Assembly: GCA_963920765.1 (NCBI GenBank)
Contig: OY987246.1
Span: forward strand, 8,372,501 to 8,436,500
Length of the DNA stretch: 64,000 bases
DNA from: Ulota crispa
Taxonomy: Eukaryota; Streptophyta; Bryopsida; Orthotrichales; Orthotrichaceae
Reading direction: 5' to 3'
Under the pieces are notes generated by a model. It did no database searches, had not been told where the DNA came from, and was given only the letters and a program-made list of their open reading frames with translations. The translations under genes were made by a program, and so were the position numbers. This document shows, in pieces, positions 12,875-24,885 of the stretch; positions within the stretch are counted from its first letter, which is position 1; every line of letters begins with the position of its first letter.

Positions 12875-13558
12875 ATCTTTTTCTATAGGCACCCTTGGGG
12901 GATTTTCGGGATTTTGGGCATGTACTTATGGCTAAATTACTTTGTGTGATTTTTTGAAACTTTTATGGGAGATGGGGAATTCAAAGATATGTGTGGGCAT
13001 TTAATTTTTACCTCTAAATGAATTTATGATAATTTTAGTTCGGCGGGCAGCAAACTTTTTTAAAATTTTCATTTTTTTAAAATAAAAATTTGTGGTTAGT
13101 TCTTTAGACTTATGTATATGTGGGAAGCTTTTAATCATTCAATTCTAATTGATGAGATGAAAGTTATGAGAAGTTTTAGTTTGTGGGTAGGTGTGGAGAT
13201 TCTCAAAACAATGCCTACACACAAACTAAAACTTCTCATAACTTTCATCTCATCAATTAGAATTGAATGATTCAAAGCTTCCCACATATACATAAGTTTA
13301 AAGAACTAACCTTGAATTTTTATTTTAAAAAAATTCAAATTTTAAATAATTTTTTGGGTGCCCACCGAATGAAAATTCTCATAAATTCATTTCTTACTTC
13401 TTCAATAAATGTCGGAATGAGGAAAAATTTAGATGCCCACACAGATCTTTGCATTCCTCATCTCCCATAAAAGTTTCAAAAATCATGCAAAGTAGTTTAG
13501 TCATAGATACGTGCCCAAAATCCCATTTGTCCCCAAAAAGGGGGCTTGGTCCTTAAAA
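12875..13558. mobile_element. Foldback derivative of the TTAA family (two right halves, inverted)
   Basis: Arms meet near 13210. Each arm holds, from the outside in, a gggattttgggcatgta block, a ttcaaagatatgtgtgggca block and aagttatgagaagtttt. This is the right half of the TTAA family present twice in inverted orientation. The outer termini (ggtccttaaaacc at right) are worn and lack TTAA. Confidence 0.75.
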
Positions 13559-15474
13559 CCTTTTGTATCTAAGTAAAAATTCGTTAACTTTATTTTAGTA
13601 AAGGTATCACGGCCTTTTATTCCCGGAATTTGTATCTAGATTATTGATCACCTAGGCTTTAATAAGATAAAAGCACGTGGTGTAGAATCTAAATCTTTGC
13701 CCGTACAATAAAAAAGAGGAGTCAGTACCATATAGGCGTCATTGAGAAAAAGTGCTTGTTTTTGCAAAAAGTAAGCTATGCTTACTTAAGTCACTCTTAT
13801 AGGTGTAGGTATATTTAACATATAACTCAAGGATTATAAGTTAATCATAGCTCTTATTATATCCCAATGCTAGTATCAACATATTTATTGCTATACGCAA
13901 AAAAGTAAATGTAAGTATGTAAATAGATTTAGGCATGCTAGTAGTTTTTCTTATATCTTATATTTCAAGTGCACAAAGTTAGGTGACTATACTTGTGCAG
14001 AAATCTTGAAAAAAGAAAAAAGAAAAAAGTTTTTTTATTTTTTATTTTTTATTTTTTTTGTGTGTTATGATGAAGTTCGTGGATGATACCTGAAGAGAGG
14101 GAAAGGCAGCCTCTCTCCAAGTTACTGAATGTTATGATATTGGCAAACTAAGAACTCCGGCATATTAAATCAACATGGTACAATGCCCCAAACAAGTTCT
14201 TGAGTTTTAGGAAATTGAGCTAACCATTATATCAACCTAATCATACAATAACAAGTCTCATACTCAGGCTAGTATTTTATCCATTAACATTATTTGTAGA
14301 GATGAGGCTTGAGATTACTAACATACGACCATGTGGGATTTTAATGACTTTAAAATGTTTAATTGTTGTTCTTCACCACTGGTTGCTCTCTAGCCAAAAA
14401 AACCCAAAAACTTGTTGAAGGACATGCACAGTTTATTGTCCAAAAAGTAGATTCATGCCATAAATTTAAAAAATTTCAAAAAACATTAGCAATCTATGGT
14501 TCACAAAAACAACATGAGGAGATCAATCTATGAATGACAAATTGATGCTTGAAACATTTGGTTCAATAGGATGTGCACGACATCAAAACCCATTCCAATG
14601 GCCATGTATAATTTAGATTCCTTTCATAGTCTGGAATAAGTTTTGTATGGCATTAAAAGTTTCTCTAATCGCTTTTGTGTGAGTAGAGAAAAATTAAATG
14701 AAGAAACAAGATTGCCTTGCTTTAAAAAAAATCTCAGTCTCATTCGATTTGATAGAGTGTGTTGCCATTCAATTCTTCAATATGCTTTTATAAATAGAAA
14801 TCATAGTGATTTCTTGAAATTTTAATTTTACTTTTTGAAATCGTTTTATAGCCTTTTCTAACTGGACTGCCCTTTTTTTTCAGGTGATCCATGTGTTTAA
14901 TTTTGGAGCTATAGAGTTTTTGTAGAAAAACTGGATAGATTTATTATAAAAACTCTCCAAAAATGAACAAAACAACCAACAATGCATGGAAGTGTGAAAG
15001 TCAAGTTTTTATATGCGGAAGGTCCACTTACATTCATATATTATTCACATTAGGAATGCTCAATCTTCAGTTCCAAATTATTTTTCAAGGAATAGTGAAT
15101 TTTTGTGTCAAATTTGATTGATAAACATTAAAGAAAGTGTTAGTATCTGAGTGCATAGTGAGGGCATGCGCAAAGAATCAATTAGAATCATGTAACTTAC
15201 ATATCAAACAAATCAGAAGGAAAAAGGAGTACACATTCAGCCAAAATTAAAGGGATACACGTGTCACTGCATTAGTGGTTCAAAAAATGGGATCAGTGCT
15301 TGGGACCCACAAACGCCATACTTGTATATGTGTGAATCTAATTTGACTTACAAACGACAAGGAACATTTGAAATCTGTTTTTTTTCTAAATTCTCACCCG
15401 AGTTGGGTGATTGGCCTCTGGTTGTTTTTTTTTGTTTTTTTTAATCTCCTGAGTTGGGTGGGTAGACTTTTTCA
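13559..15474. other. No gene recognised
   Basis: AT-rich with a T/A-only tract at 14010-14060. Nothing supported. Confidence 0.35.
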
Positions 15475-15667
15475 GGGGATAGTGATAGTAGATTCAACAA
15501 TATGGGGATAGTGATAGTAGATTCAACGATATGGGGATAGTGTTCAACGATATGGGGATAGTGTTCAACGATATGGGGATAGTGTTCAACGATATGGGGA
15601 TAGTGTTCAACGATATGGGGATAGTGTTCAACGATATGGGGATAGTGATAGTAGATTCAACGATATG
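15475..15667. repeat. 21/29-bp tandem array
   Basis: The unit gatatggggatagtgttcaa plus c (21 bp) repeats five times. It is bracketed by 29-bp variants that carry an extra gatagtag. Copies are nearly identical, so the expansion is recent. Confidence 0.93.
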
Positions 15668-16155
15668 TATACCATCAACAGAACATATCTTGGAAATTTA
15701 GCTCAACGATTTGACAATTCAACTAGATTACACATTATAACACATCTTTCCAGTTTGAGAAATATAAATCAAGCGTTGATCCCGAAGTGGTTAAGACATT
15801 AAATGGAATACATACGTTGCCCAAGTTTGCCAAAACTTTGTACCTACTTTTGCAGACAAACAAAACCATGGCAACCCAAAACCAGTTGAAAAAAAACAGG
15901 TGATAAAATACTAGAATACTGTTTCTCAAAAACATTTATTTGGTACAAAAGAAAACGAGGGTTTCAAAAAAAATTGAAAGTGGTAAACTCAATAGCATAT
16001 AAAGACAATGATTGTTTGTCTTGGAATTGCTATTTCGGTGGTCACACTTCCATGCAAGCGCATTAATCAACTCTTTAACCTTTCAGCTTTTTGCTAAATT
16101 TGACCACACACAGAAAGTTGCTCTCATGGTTCTTGCTTTGTTTTTATGGGTCGTA
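15668..16155. other. No feature seen
   Basis: No credible ORF or repeat. Confidence 0.35.
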
Positions 16156-16561
16156 AGGTAGAAGCACCTATATGTGACATTTTTGTTACATCAATTCACT
16201 AGGAGTGTGCATCAAGATTTTGAGATTGTAGAAGGGTTAGGAAACCAATAGAGAGTGCTGAAAATTTGTTTTTAAAATTTTCTGAGATCATATGAATAAA
16301 TTACAAATTGTTGCAGGTAACTCCCTAGACAAATTTATTGTGGACACTAGACGCTCATTGAATTGCTTGTATTGAAATGCAAATGCAACATCAAAAAGAC
16401 CATGCTACATGTTGTCACCTACACAATTTGTGTTCCAATTCTCAAATATGGTGACAGCTTTAGCTGATTTGCGTGTCTGATTTGGGTATTTGATGGATCA
16501 GATATGGGTTCATTTATAGGTGTCCAAAAACAAATAGTGTGAGATTAAGGTGCTTCTACCT
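16156..16561. mobile_element. TA-flanked element, 406 bp
   Basis: TA then AGGTAGAAGCACCT at the left; the right end reads inwards AGGTAGAAGCACCTTAAT and is followed by TA. Non-coding member of the AGGTAG family. Confidence 0.72.
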
Positions 16562-16830
16562 TAGAGCAATACGCACTCAACAATGCAAGCAAGTAAAGAA
16601 AAAATGGATAGGATTGGATAGAATCAACAAGGTGTGCACGTTCATCCATATAATCTACAAATATCAATCACTTTTGTCCAAAATTTGGCAAATCTTGTAT
16701 TTATTTGAGGAGGATTTTTCTATTTTATACATTTACCCACCCAATTTTTTTTAAGAGCCAGTGTCAAATTGAGAAAACTTTTTGCTAAGAACATTGTGGG
16801 CAGCTATTGCTAAATTGAAAACCAAGTTAA
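16562..16830. other. Short unclassified gap before the TTAA element
   Basis: No feature seen, except the TTAA at 16827-16830 that bounds the next element. Confidence 0.4.
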
Positions 16831-18016
16831 ACCCTAAAGGCCCATTGCCCCCTCGAGGGACAAATGGGATTTTGGGTAGGCCTAAGGCTAAACTACTTTG
16901 CGTGATTTTCTGAAAATTTTATTCAAGGTGCGGAATGTGAAGACCTATGTGGGGTAAATTTTTTTCTCCATTCTAACAATTATTGAAGAAGTTATGCATG
17001 AATAATTGAAAAACAAGGGAGAAATAGGCAGAAACAAAAAAAACAAAAAAAACAAAAACAAAAAAAATAAAAACAAAAAAAACAAAAAAAACAAAAAAAC
17101 AAAAAATAGAAAAACAAAAAAACAAAAAAACAAAAAAACAAAACAAAAACAAAACAAAAAATAGAAAAACAAAAAAACAAAAAAACAAAAAAACAAAAAA
17201 ACAAAACAAAAACAAAACAAAAAAACAAAAAAACAAAAAAACAAAAAAACAAAAAAAAACAAAAAACAAAAAACGAAAAAAAAATTGCAACTTTTTTAAA
17301 TAAAATTTTGAAATTGGTTCTTTAGATTTTTATGTACTTGGGAAGCTTTGAATTATTCAATTTTGATAGATGAGATGAAAGTTATGAGAAGTTTTAGTTT
17401 GCGGGTAGGTATGGGACTCCCAAAGCTCCTTCTTTTTCCCCCTTGTAAAATTTTTTGCTTTACTTTTTTTAGCTCTTTGTGTATTTGTTTTTTCACTTTT
17501 CTTTTTTGCAAGTTGTAGTAGACTAAGATTCCTTGGTTTTTGCCATTTGGATCAAAGTAATTTGGGGTTTTTGAATTTTACATAAATCCTCTAATTTTGC
17601 CTAGTGTATATGCAAATTTCATGACCTTACGGCATTGCAGGATTTTACAAAGTATGATCCACACCTCAATTTCATTTGAAAATTCTCCCACACATACCTA
17701 ACTTGGTCTTCTACATGGGAAAAATAAACCTCAACTTTGCATAGAGCAATTTTATTGATATAGGAGCCGTCAAAGGCTTTTGAAATTTCTGGGTAGTAGT
17801 GAAAAAAACTTTTTTTTCACTTCAGATGTGAATAGCTCACTCCTCACCATCTAGAATGAGCTTATTTTTTTTGCATAAGTACCTCCCATTGTCTAGGGCA
17901 AGATCTTACAGCTGGATTTCCAAAAAAAAAGAAAAAGAAAAACATTTCTCCTCACTCCCCCAAAAGTGGCAGTTTTGAGTGATTTTCACAAAAAAATGGG
18001 CTTGGGCCATTAGGGG
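16831..18016. mobile_element. Complete TTAA-type element, 1186 bp
   Basis: Bounded by TTAA at 16827 and 18017. The left end is ACCCTAAAGGCCCATTG (one base changed from CCCC). The right end is CCATTAGGGG. The internal order is shared with 8236-9147, 23696-24744 and 46581-47505. No transposase, so it is non-autonomous. It contains an A-rich microsatellite. Confidence 0.85.
17031..17280. repeat. A-rich (caaaaaaa)n microsatellite
   Basis: Runs of seven or so A separated by C, with a block near 17100 repeated near 17157. The Phe-rich minus-strand frames here are artefacts of this tract. Confidence 0.95.
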
Positions 18017-18019
18017 TTA

Positions 18020-18250
18020 AGGTAGGAGGTTCTAAAAGCGTCCACCTCCTAAAAGTGTTCGGCTTTAGGAACATCTTATATACTTTACAAGAAATATATA
18101 CCACTTTCATTGATGAGTTAGTCATGCTTAGCACTATGCTAAGCATGACTAACTCATCAATGAAAGTGGTATATATTTCTTGTAAAATATATAAGATGTT
18201 CCTAAAGCCGAACACTTTTAGGAGGTGGACGCTTTTAGAACCTCCTACCT
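18020..18250. mobile_element. Near-perfect palindromic TA-flanked MITE, 231 bp
   Basis: The left arm from AGGTAGGAGGTTCTAAAAGC is mirrored base for base to CCTCCTACCT at 18250. The loop is 3 bp at 18134-18136. By eye there is one mismatch in about 114 bp of arm. TA flanks both ends (18018 and 18251). It abuts the TTAA element on its left. Transcription would give a long hairpin. Confidence 0.9.
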
Positions 18251-18253
18251 TAG

Positions 18254-19062
18254 AAGAGAAAGAAGGGACATGAGAGAGAAAAACAAAAAGAGCTGGATAT
18301 CAAATATCAAAAGGAGTTTTGCACGGTAGTCCAACTAAATGGCATTCAGAGTTTCAGACACATCAACCCATGGCAGAGTAGTACTGGCAAATTAGTTCGT
18401 GACAGGGAAATCAATTGTAACTTACTAAACTTAGTGGCTCACTGGCCGCTGGCTCAGTACGGTAACTAAAGATAAAGTTACCAGGGCGCAGTGATGTCAC
18501 ATCCACCACAGCTCCACAAGCCTGGAAGTGAAGTTTCAATGATTGTGATTGGCAGGGCATACGACGTTTTTAAATAGATTTTCCTCTGATCTTTGTGCGT
18601 GGTACATGGTACTATAATGTATGTACAAAGAGGGCCAGTTCACACTTCACACCATGTCCCAAATCCCAAGTCCCAAGGTGGAGAATGCTATAACTTATTG
18701 TGACTAGGGATCCGTGAGTAGCATTACAAGGGATTTGATCCAAAAATGGGCCCCTTCCCACAAAATTTTGGGAATTTTGGGAACGTTTTCACAACATTTC
18801 CACATAGGCAATTTGCAGGAGTATGACATGGCATTAGTACGACCACGTTAAACATTATTATTTAACTATTATTTTTGAAAAAAAAGAAAAATCTTGATTT
18901 TTTATATTTTTTTATTATTATTTTTCTGACAATCGGCAATGGCATTGGGAACATTCAAACTCATAGCCCTTTCTTGAGTCCAAATCCCTTGTAATGTGAA
19001 CTTAGATTTTTTTGTCAAAATATTCAATTTGACTTGTAACAGTGGTTCTACAATTGTGCATT
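18254..19062. other. No gene recognised
   Basis: Mixed-composition DNA without a credible ORF or repeat. Confidence 0.35.
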
Positions 19063-19789
19063 TTAACCCCTAAAGGACCAACTATCCCCTTGGGGACAAA
19101 TGGATATTGCCTAATTTACTTTTTGTGATTTTTTGAAACTTTCATTGAAGGTGTGAAATTCAAATATCTACGTGGGCATCTAGATTTTTGAAGAAGTTAA
19201 AACTCAAAACCACATCTACCCGCAAACAAAAACTTCTCATAACTTTCATCTCATTAATGAAAATTGAATGATTCAAAGCTCCCTATGTATATATAAGTCT
19301 AGAGAACCTATTTCATATTTTTATGTTTTTAAATGCAATTTTTAAAGAAGTTTTTGGGCTGCTTGATCTCGCTCGTTTTCCAGAAATTCAGTTTTAATTT
19401 CTTCAATATACATCAAAATGAAGAAAAAATTAGATGCCCATGTAAATCTTAGAATTCCCCATCATCCATAAAATCTTCAAAAAATCACGCAAAGTAATTT
19501 AGCCATAGGTACATGCCCAAAATGCTATTTGTCCCCCAAAACGATGTCCTGATGGAGATATCTCCATCATGTAGATACTCATTATATGTTTATGTTTGTG
19601 TTGATTTCAATAAATCAACAGTTGAGGCAAAAGGGGTGGTCGTGGTGAGGACCACGGTTTGGTGACAGCGCAGCGGCCATAGATTCCAATGCGCTGCGCC
19701 GTCTTGTCACATGCACAGCTCAGGGGGGTAGGTAGCGGGTTGGCTAGGCCAATTTCCTGCCTCACTAGTTGCCAAGCCGTGAGCCGCCA

Positions 19790-19880
19790 TCACCGCTTGA
19801 CGAGCCCGATGGGATTCGAACCCGGACCGGCGGGCGACCAGAGACGACCGCTTCTCCAGTCAACCAAGTCCACGACTTGG
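19790..19880 (-). other. tRNA-like Pol III box pair (possible SINE head)
   Basis: On the minus strand GGGTTCGAATCCC (19811-19823) is a perfect B box. CTTGGTTGACTGGA (19856-19869) lies at about A-box distance before it. The T arm and acceptor do not pair well, so this is not a working tRNA. Confidence 0.35.
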
Positions 19881-21148
19881 CAACTGAAGACAAGCGTTTG
19901 ACGCTATTATATGCTTGCAAGGGCACGTGGCCACTTTACGATGGCATTTATTTTGTAATTTAATCATTTTCATATGTTTATCTAGAGATTTTGGAAGGCT
20001 CATATATTTTGCCTTTGTTTGAATAAAAATACTAAGGGTTTAGAAGTCAATAGGAAAGGTGTGAAAGGAGAAAGGGTTTTGGCATCTATGGTGGGGTTAG
20101 GATAGGGAGGGCATGGGCTGATGTGCCCCACCTCCCTACCTTAGATAGGGTCGAAATTGTGGAGGAAAGATCCCTTAGTTGTTGGAAGTTAGTGTATGAG
20201 TGTTGGTGGGAAGAAGAAAAAAAAATCCCGAAACTTTGATGTGAGATTTTTTTCTGTGTATACGTGATTTTGAATTGAAATTTGATGAGGTTGTTCTTTG
20301 TGTGATTACCTTTCTAAAATGAGTTTGCAAGCTTGATTTGAAGTTGTGATGCAAAAGTTATGAGTGTTTGAATTTTGGAGTCAAAAAGCCAAACTATGAA
20401 GAAAGGCTGAGACTTTGACAAGCCATAACTTATGATCTGTATATCATTTTGCAACAAGATTTAAAGAGGGTGTTTATCTTAGTCTTGGCTTTCTAGAAAG
20501 TCCTTAAATTTGAGATTTGAAGCTTGGACAAGAAAGTTATGGAAGTGTGAAGGTTTGGAGGTGGCTGCCCTTTTCTTAGGAAAGGGCTGAGACTTTGAAG
20601 AGCTACAACTTTTGGACAGTATGAAATTTCCTTCTCAAATTTTTAGGAGTGGCAGTTTGTTGTCATAGCTTTCCGAATTGTCTTTAATCATTTCATTTGG
20701 AGTTTTATTAAAGAAGTTATGGTGGGTAGAAGTTGGGGGTTTGGGTGCTCTCTAAAAAATTGAGACCCACATTTTGATTGACTAGAACTTTTGGACAGAG
20801 TTTTATTTTGAAGTGAAAAATTTACGGGTTGTAGCCAATGATATCATCTTTCTAAATTGATATTACGTTTTTATGGGTGATGTATAGAACAAAAGTTATA
20901 GAGGTTTTTAGAGGCAATGTTTAGTTTGTAAAGAGGAAGAAGAGCCTCTACTTTGAACTCGCATAACTTTTGGACAGTATCTTAGATTGAGTTGAAATTT
21001 AGAGGGATGTTAGAAGGTTAGGAGAGCTTTTCAAATTGCTATTACACTTAGCATTTGAATCTTTGAGCCATCTGTGGCATTAGATAGAAGGTTGCTGCCT
21101 TTTCTAGGGCTTGTTATTTGTGATTTTCCCCATTGTTTTTATTAAAAC

Positions 21149-21212
21149 ATGAAGACTTGAAAACTTGAAGACATGAAGACTTGAAGATCTGAAGATATGA
21201 AGATTTCAAGAG
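21149..21212. repeat. Minisatellite of about 10 bp (gaagacttga type)
   Basis: Six or so variants of gaagacttga in a row. Confidence 0.8.
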
Positions 21213-22029
21213 GAATGTTTTGGGTTTATTTTTTATGTATGTGTGGGATGTGGCTTTGTTATTCCTAGCCGGTTTTGGAGGCTCGTTTGTCAATTCATTT
21301 CCATTCTGTTTTGTAAACCTTGTTGCGGGCAGTTTGGGTTAAACCAAACTTAACCCCATTTATTGTTGTGGTGACGAAGTGGGATTGATCACCCACATGG
21401 TCGAGACTTGCTCTGTTCTCACGATCTGGAGTTTTGGCCAGCAGATCGTGAATTTGATTTTAGGATCCCGTCATACGGACGGCAGCTCGTGTCTGCTGTC
21501 CCGATCTACCCGTCCCGTATCCAGTGGGCTCTTATCCCTACCTTGACCCTTATACCCTTAGAGCCAGCCACAGGATAGGCCAACGGAAGACTGAAGACTG
21601 AAAATTTGAAGAGAAGATCAAGATTGACAACGTTTTCAGTCGGCAACGCACGATCGCAGCAAGACACCCTGCGTGTTCCCAAGGCGCGCTCCTCTCAACC
21701 CGACAACGGGGCTTGATCCTTTAAGGGTTAAACTTTTATCTTATGAAAAAATTAGAGTTATTTAAAAAAAATCATTGATTTTGAGCTCAAATTTGATTCT
21801 TGTTCACCAAATTGCAATTCATTGCTCACAAGCTCAACATTAGGGGGTTTCAAATATCTGAAATAATCAGTGAACAAATGGTTGTGAACATGTGGTCAAT
21901 TACCAGTGAATATGTAAGCACAACCTCCTCGAGGAGGTTGTCACGGCGCATTCATTGAGTGACTTGGCCAAGTTGTTCACGCCCACTTGTTCAGGTGAAC
22001 AAAACTAGGGTTGAAACCCATATTTGAAA

Positions 22030-22889
22030 GGGAAAATTTGAAAAAATACCCCTGTACTTTTTTGTATTTTGAAAAGTACCCCTATAAATTTTGAAATTGC
22101 AAAAATACCCTTGTGGAATTGCAACAATACCGTTGTCTTTCCATAGTTCCATTGTACTTTAGAGTATTGTTTTGTTAAACAATATTCTTGTGCAAACATC
22201 GCATTGCCACAAGCATGTAAGCAAGCTGGAAAATCATTGTGCATTTTCAAATTGGGAATTGATACATGTACCATCCCTTCTTGACTATTCTACCGCACCC
22301 TAATATGTATGTTCACTATTTACAATAATAAAAGAGGTGTGGACCTCAAGAAAAACATTGATAATTTGAAAATATAAATTGACATAGAAGATGCCATTTT
22401 TAATTTTGTTTTTCAGCTTTTAATCCTGCTCATAGTATCAATTTTAAAAAGTAAAAATTAAACTAAACATAATTTAGATTTTTTAATTGATACTATGAGT
22501 GGGATCTAAAGCTAAAAAAAATAAAGTTGCAACTTCTATGTCAAGTTGTATTTTCAAATTAGCGATGTTTTTCTTGTGGTCCACACCTATTTTAATATTG
22601 TAAATATTGACCATATATATTAGGGTGTGGTAGAATAGTCAAGAAGGAGTGATACATGTATCAATTCCCAATTTGAAAATGCACAATGATTATCGCTTGT
22701 TTACATGCTTGTGACAATGCAATCATTGCACAACAATATTGTTTAACACAATGATACTCTAGAATACAACAAAATTATAGAAAGACAACAGTATTGTTGC
22801 AATTCTATAGGAATATTTGTGCAATTTTGAAATTTAGAGGGGTACTTTTCAAAATATGAAAAGTTACAAGGGCATTTTTTAAATTTCCC
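22030..22889. mobile_element. Mutator-like foldback, 860 bp, with perfect 9-bp target duplication
   Basis: TATTTGAAA at 22021-22029 is repeated at 22890-22898. Ends are GGGAAAATTTGAAAAAATAC and the inverse of AAATGCCCTTG-type sequence. Arms continue to a second pair of ends (GGGAATTGATACATG) at 22254 and 22669. A 9-bp duplication and long inverted ends indicate a MULE-derived, non-autonomous element. Confidence 0.85.
22254..22669. mobile_element. Inner foldback core, GGGAATTGATA family
   Basis: Shares ends and arms (gactattctaccgcaccc, catagtatcaatt) with 36466-37303. Here it forms the symmetrical centre of the larger foldback, flanked by AATT and not by a direct duplication. Confidence 0.75.
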
Positions 22890-22920
22890 TATTTGAAACC
22901 CCTATTTTACTCTCACAAAA

Positions 22921-23080
22921 TAGCGTTGTCAGTTCCCAAGTTCTAAAGCCCCCAAATCTTCAAGTTCCAAATTCCCAAGTTTCTAAACTTCCAAGTCCCT
23001 AAGTCTCCCGTAGTCACTAAGTTTCAAGTTCAAGTTCCAAGTTTCAAGTTCCAAGTTTCCAAGTCTCCAAATTCCGGATC
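22921..23080. repeat. Degenerate aagttcc-type simple repeat
   Basis: Many variants of caagttccaa and caagtttcc in series. Confidence 0.75.
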
Positions 23081-23691
23081 TTGAATTTCAAATGTTGATT
23101 GATTGAGAGGATGAAAAATTGAGACTTAATTATAGCATCACATAATGTCCCGGATTTCAAGTCTTGATTTACTTAGAAATGCCTACATGCAACATTTTTG
23201 AATGTTATGGTGATAAGCAAATGGAGTTTCACTTCGTTGGTTGGGTTCAACGATAAAAAAGATTCAACGTGGGAACTAAATTCCAACAATTTTGTTGTGT
23301 AAAACGTTTAAATATTGATTTTTATGTTTCTATTGTCGATAATCTTATTAATGATTTTTTCTTTTTACAATGCAATAGAGTTGGGAATACGAGACATGAA
23401 ATGCTTCTAATAACTCCTATTGAGGTACTTCATTGCGAGATAACCTCCTTGGCTAAGAGCAAACAAGTTCCATAACCTCATAATGATACGAATTTTGAAT
23501 TTGGCAAAAAAAATGCCAAAACAATCCCAAAACACACTTTTCTCTATGGCAAAGTTTTAGTCTTTGTTCAATTTAGATCTTAGAACATTGGACTATATGA
23601 TGTTTTGGGCTATAGTCTTTTTTTCAATTTAGTGGTCTAGAATCTTAACATCAAATGGTATGTGATCTTACCACCATAAGAATTGAGCTTC
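23081..23691. other. No feature seen
   Basis: No credible ORF or repeat recognised. Confidence 0.35.
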
Positions 23692-23695
23692 TTAA

Positions 23696-24744
23696 CCCCT
23701 AAGGGATCAAGCCTTTATTTTGTGAAAATCAATGAAAACTACACGCACTTTTGGTGGAATGAGTAGAAAGGTAGGAAAAAAAGTTTTTCTTGAAAATCTA
23801 ACCATAGAATCTTGCCCTAGACTATGGAAGGTACTTTGGAAATAAAACTAGCTCATTTAAAGTGGTGAGGAGTGAGATATCAACATTTGAAGTGAAGAAA
23901 AAAAATTCTCCAAAAACTTCAAAAACCTTTGACTGTTCTTATAGCAAAAAATATGCTTTAAGCAAAGTTGAGGTTTAGTTGGTCCATGCAGAAGACCTAG
24001 TTAGATATGTTCGGGAGAATTTTCAAACAAATTGGAGGTGTGCATCAACTTCAAAAAATCTTTAAAGGCCAAAAAGTCAAGAAATTTGCAAATTCACTAA
24101 GCAAAATTAGAGGGCTTATGTAAAATTCAGAAATTTTAATTACAAAAATCTAAATGGTGAAAACTATTTGGAAAAAAAACCAAAAATGCAAATACAAAAA
24201 CTACTCAAAAAATTAAAATACCAAATTTTACAAGAGGCAAAAGGAATAGAGGGTTGGGAGTCCCCCAAGACAGGCTCCTTATACTCCACTCCCCTTTGCA
24301 CAAGTGTCCACACCTTGTGCGGTTGTGCCCATAAGAGCTGATCCTCTTTCGACACCAGGACACTTTTTTTCTGGCAAAAGGAAGCCAAACGGGCGAAAAC
24401 TCTGACAACGTGCAACAAATGTGGGCATGTCCCTCCAATTACTGGCCAGTGTCCTCTTGACATGTGTGTTCTGGCAACAAATGTTAGGCCAAAACAAATG
24501 TGTTGACTCAACACCCACTTGCAAAGGAGAGGCCCTACTTGAACTGCCCCTCTCCCCTAGAATTGATAAATTCTTGCATAACTTCTTCAATGAATGTTGG
24601 AATGAAGAAAAAATTAGATGCCCACATAGATTTTTGAATTCCCCATCTTCCATAATAGTTTTAGAAAATCACACAAAATAGTTTAGCTATAGGGACATGC
24701 AAAAAATTCCATTTGTCCTCGAAGGGACAATGGTCCTTTAGGGG
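23696..24744. mobile_element. TTAA-type element, 1049 bp, with a captured GC-rich segment
   Basis: Bounded by TTAA at 23692 and 24745. Ends are CCCCTAAGGGATCAAGCC and TGGTCCTTTAGGGG. Left and right parts match the family, but 24240-24540 replaces the usual centre and is of different composition. Confidence 0.85.
24240..24540 (+). other. Foreign GC-rich segment inside the TTAA element (possible captured gene fragment)
   Basis: The plus frame through 24288 has one TGA (24339) and encodes WQKEAKRAKTLTTCNKCGHV followed by PPITGQCPLDMC. A CxxC pair and a CxxxxC pair recall a zinc-binding module. No family recognised. Longer minus-strand frames also exist, so the coding strand is uncertain. Confidence 0.4.
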
Positions 24745-24885
24745 TTAAGACGCCCATAGTAAACTATTGTCATAAACTAAACAACTAATGATTAATTGAT
24801 GACAAATCATAGTGAATTTTGCCTAGTCCTATGACAATCTTTGTGTCAGTTTAGATGCTGTTAGTTATGTTGAGGGCATCTCCAC

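Larger units (their letters stand above)
19546..21711. mobile_element. 2.2-kb insertion in the TTAA element, possibly a solo LTR
   Basis: The insert begins near TGTCCTGATGGAGATAT and ends near CCCGACA, so it can be read as TG...CA. Flanks give only ACGA/ACGG. The middle (20380-21060) has recurring aacttttggacagtat-like phrases at uneven spacing. The last 350 bp are GC-rich. No coding region. LTR identity is a guess; the insertion itself is supported by the broken host element. Confidence 0.45.
19067..21724. mobile_element. TTAA-type foldback derivative, split by a 2.2-kb insertion
   Basis: TTAA (19063) precedes CCCCTAAAGGACCAACTA. Two inverted right-half segments follow to catttgtcccccaaaacg. 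The expected right end resumes only at 21712 as ggggcttgatcctttaaggg followed by TTAA at about 21725. The DNA between is foreign to the family. Confidence 0.68.

Noticed and set aside
16945..17290. Phe-rich minus-strand frames of 86-105 codons
   Set aside because: Produced by the A-rich microsatellite.
17952..18273. Two nearly identical ORFs on opposite strands
   Set aside because: They are the two arms of the palindrome read from either strand, not a gene pair.
19811..19869. Functional tRNA gene on the minus strand
   Set aside because: B box is perfect but T arm and acceptor do not pair; treated as tRNA-like only.
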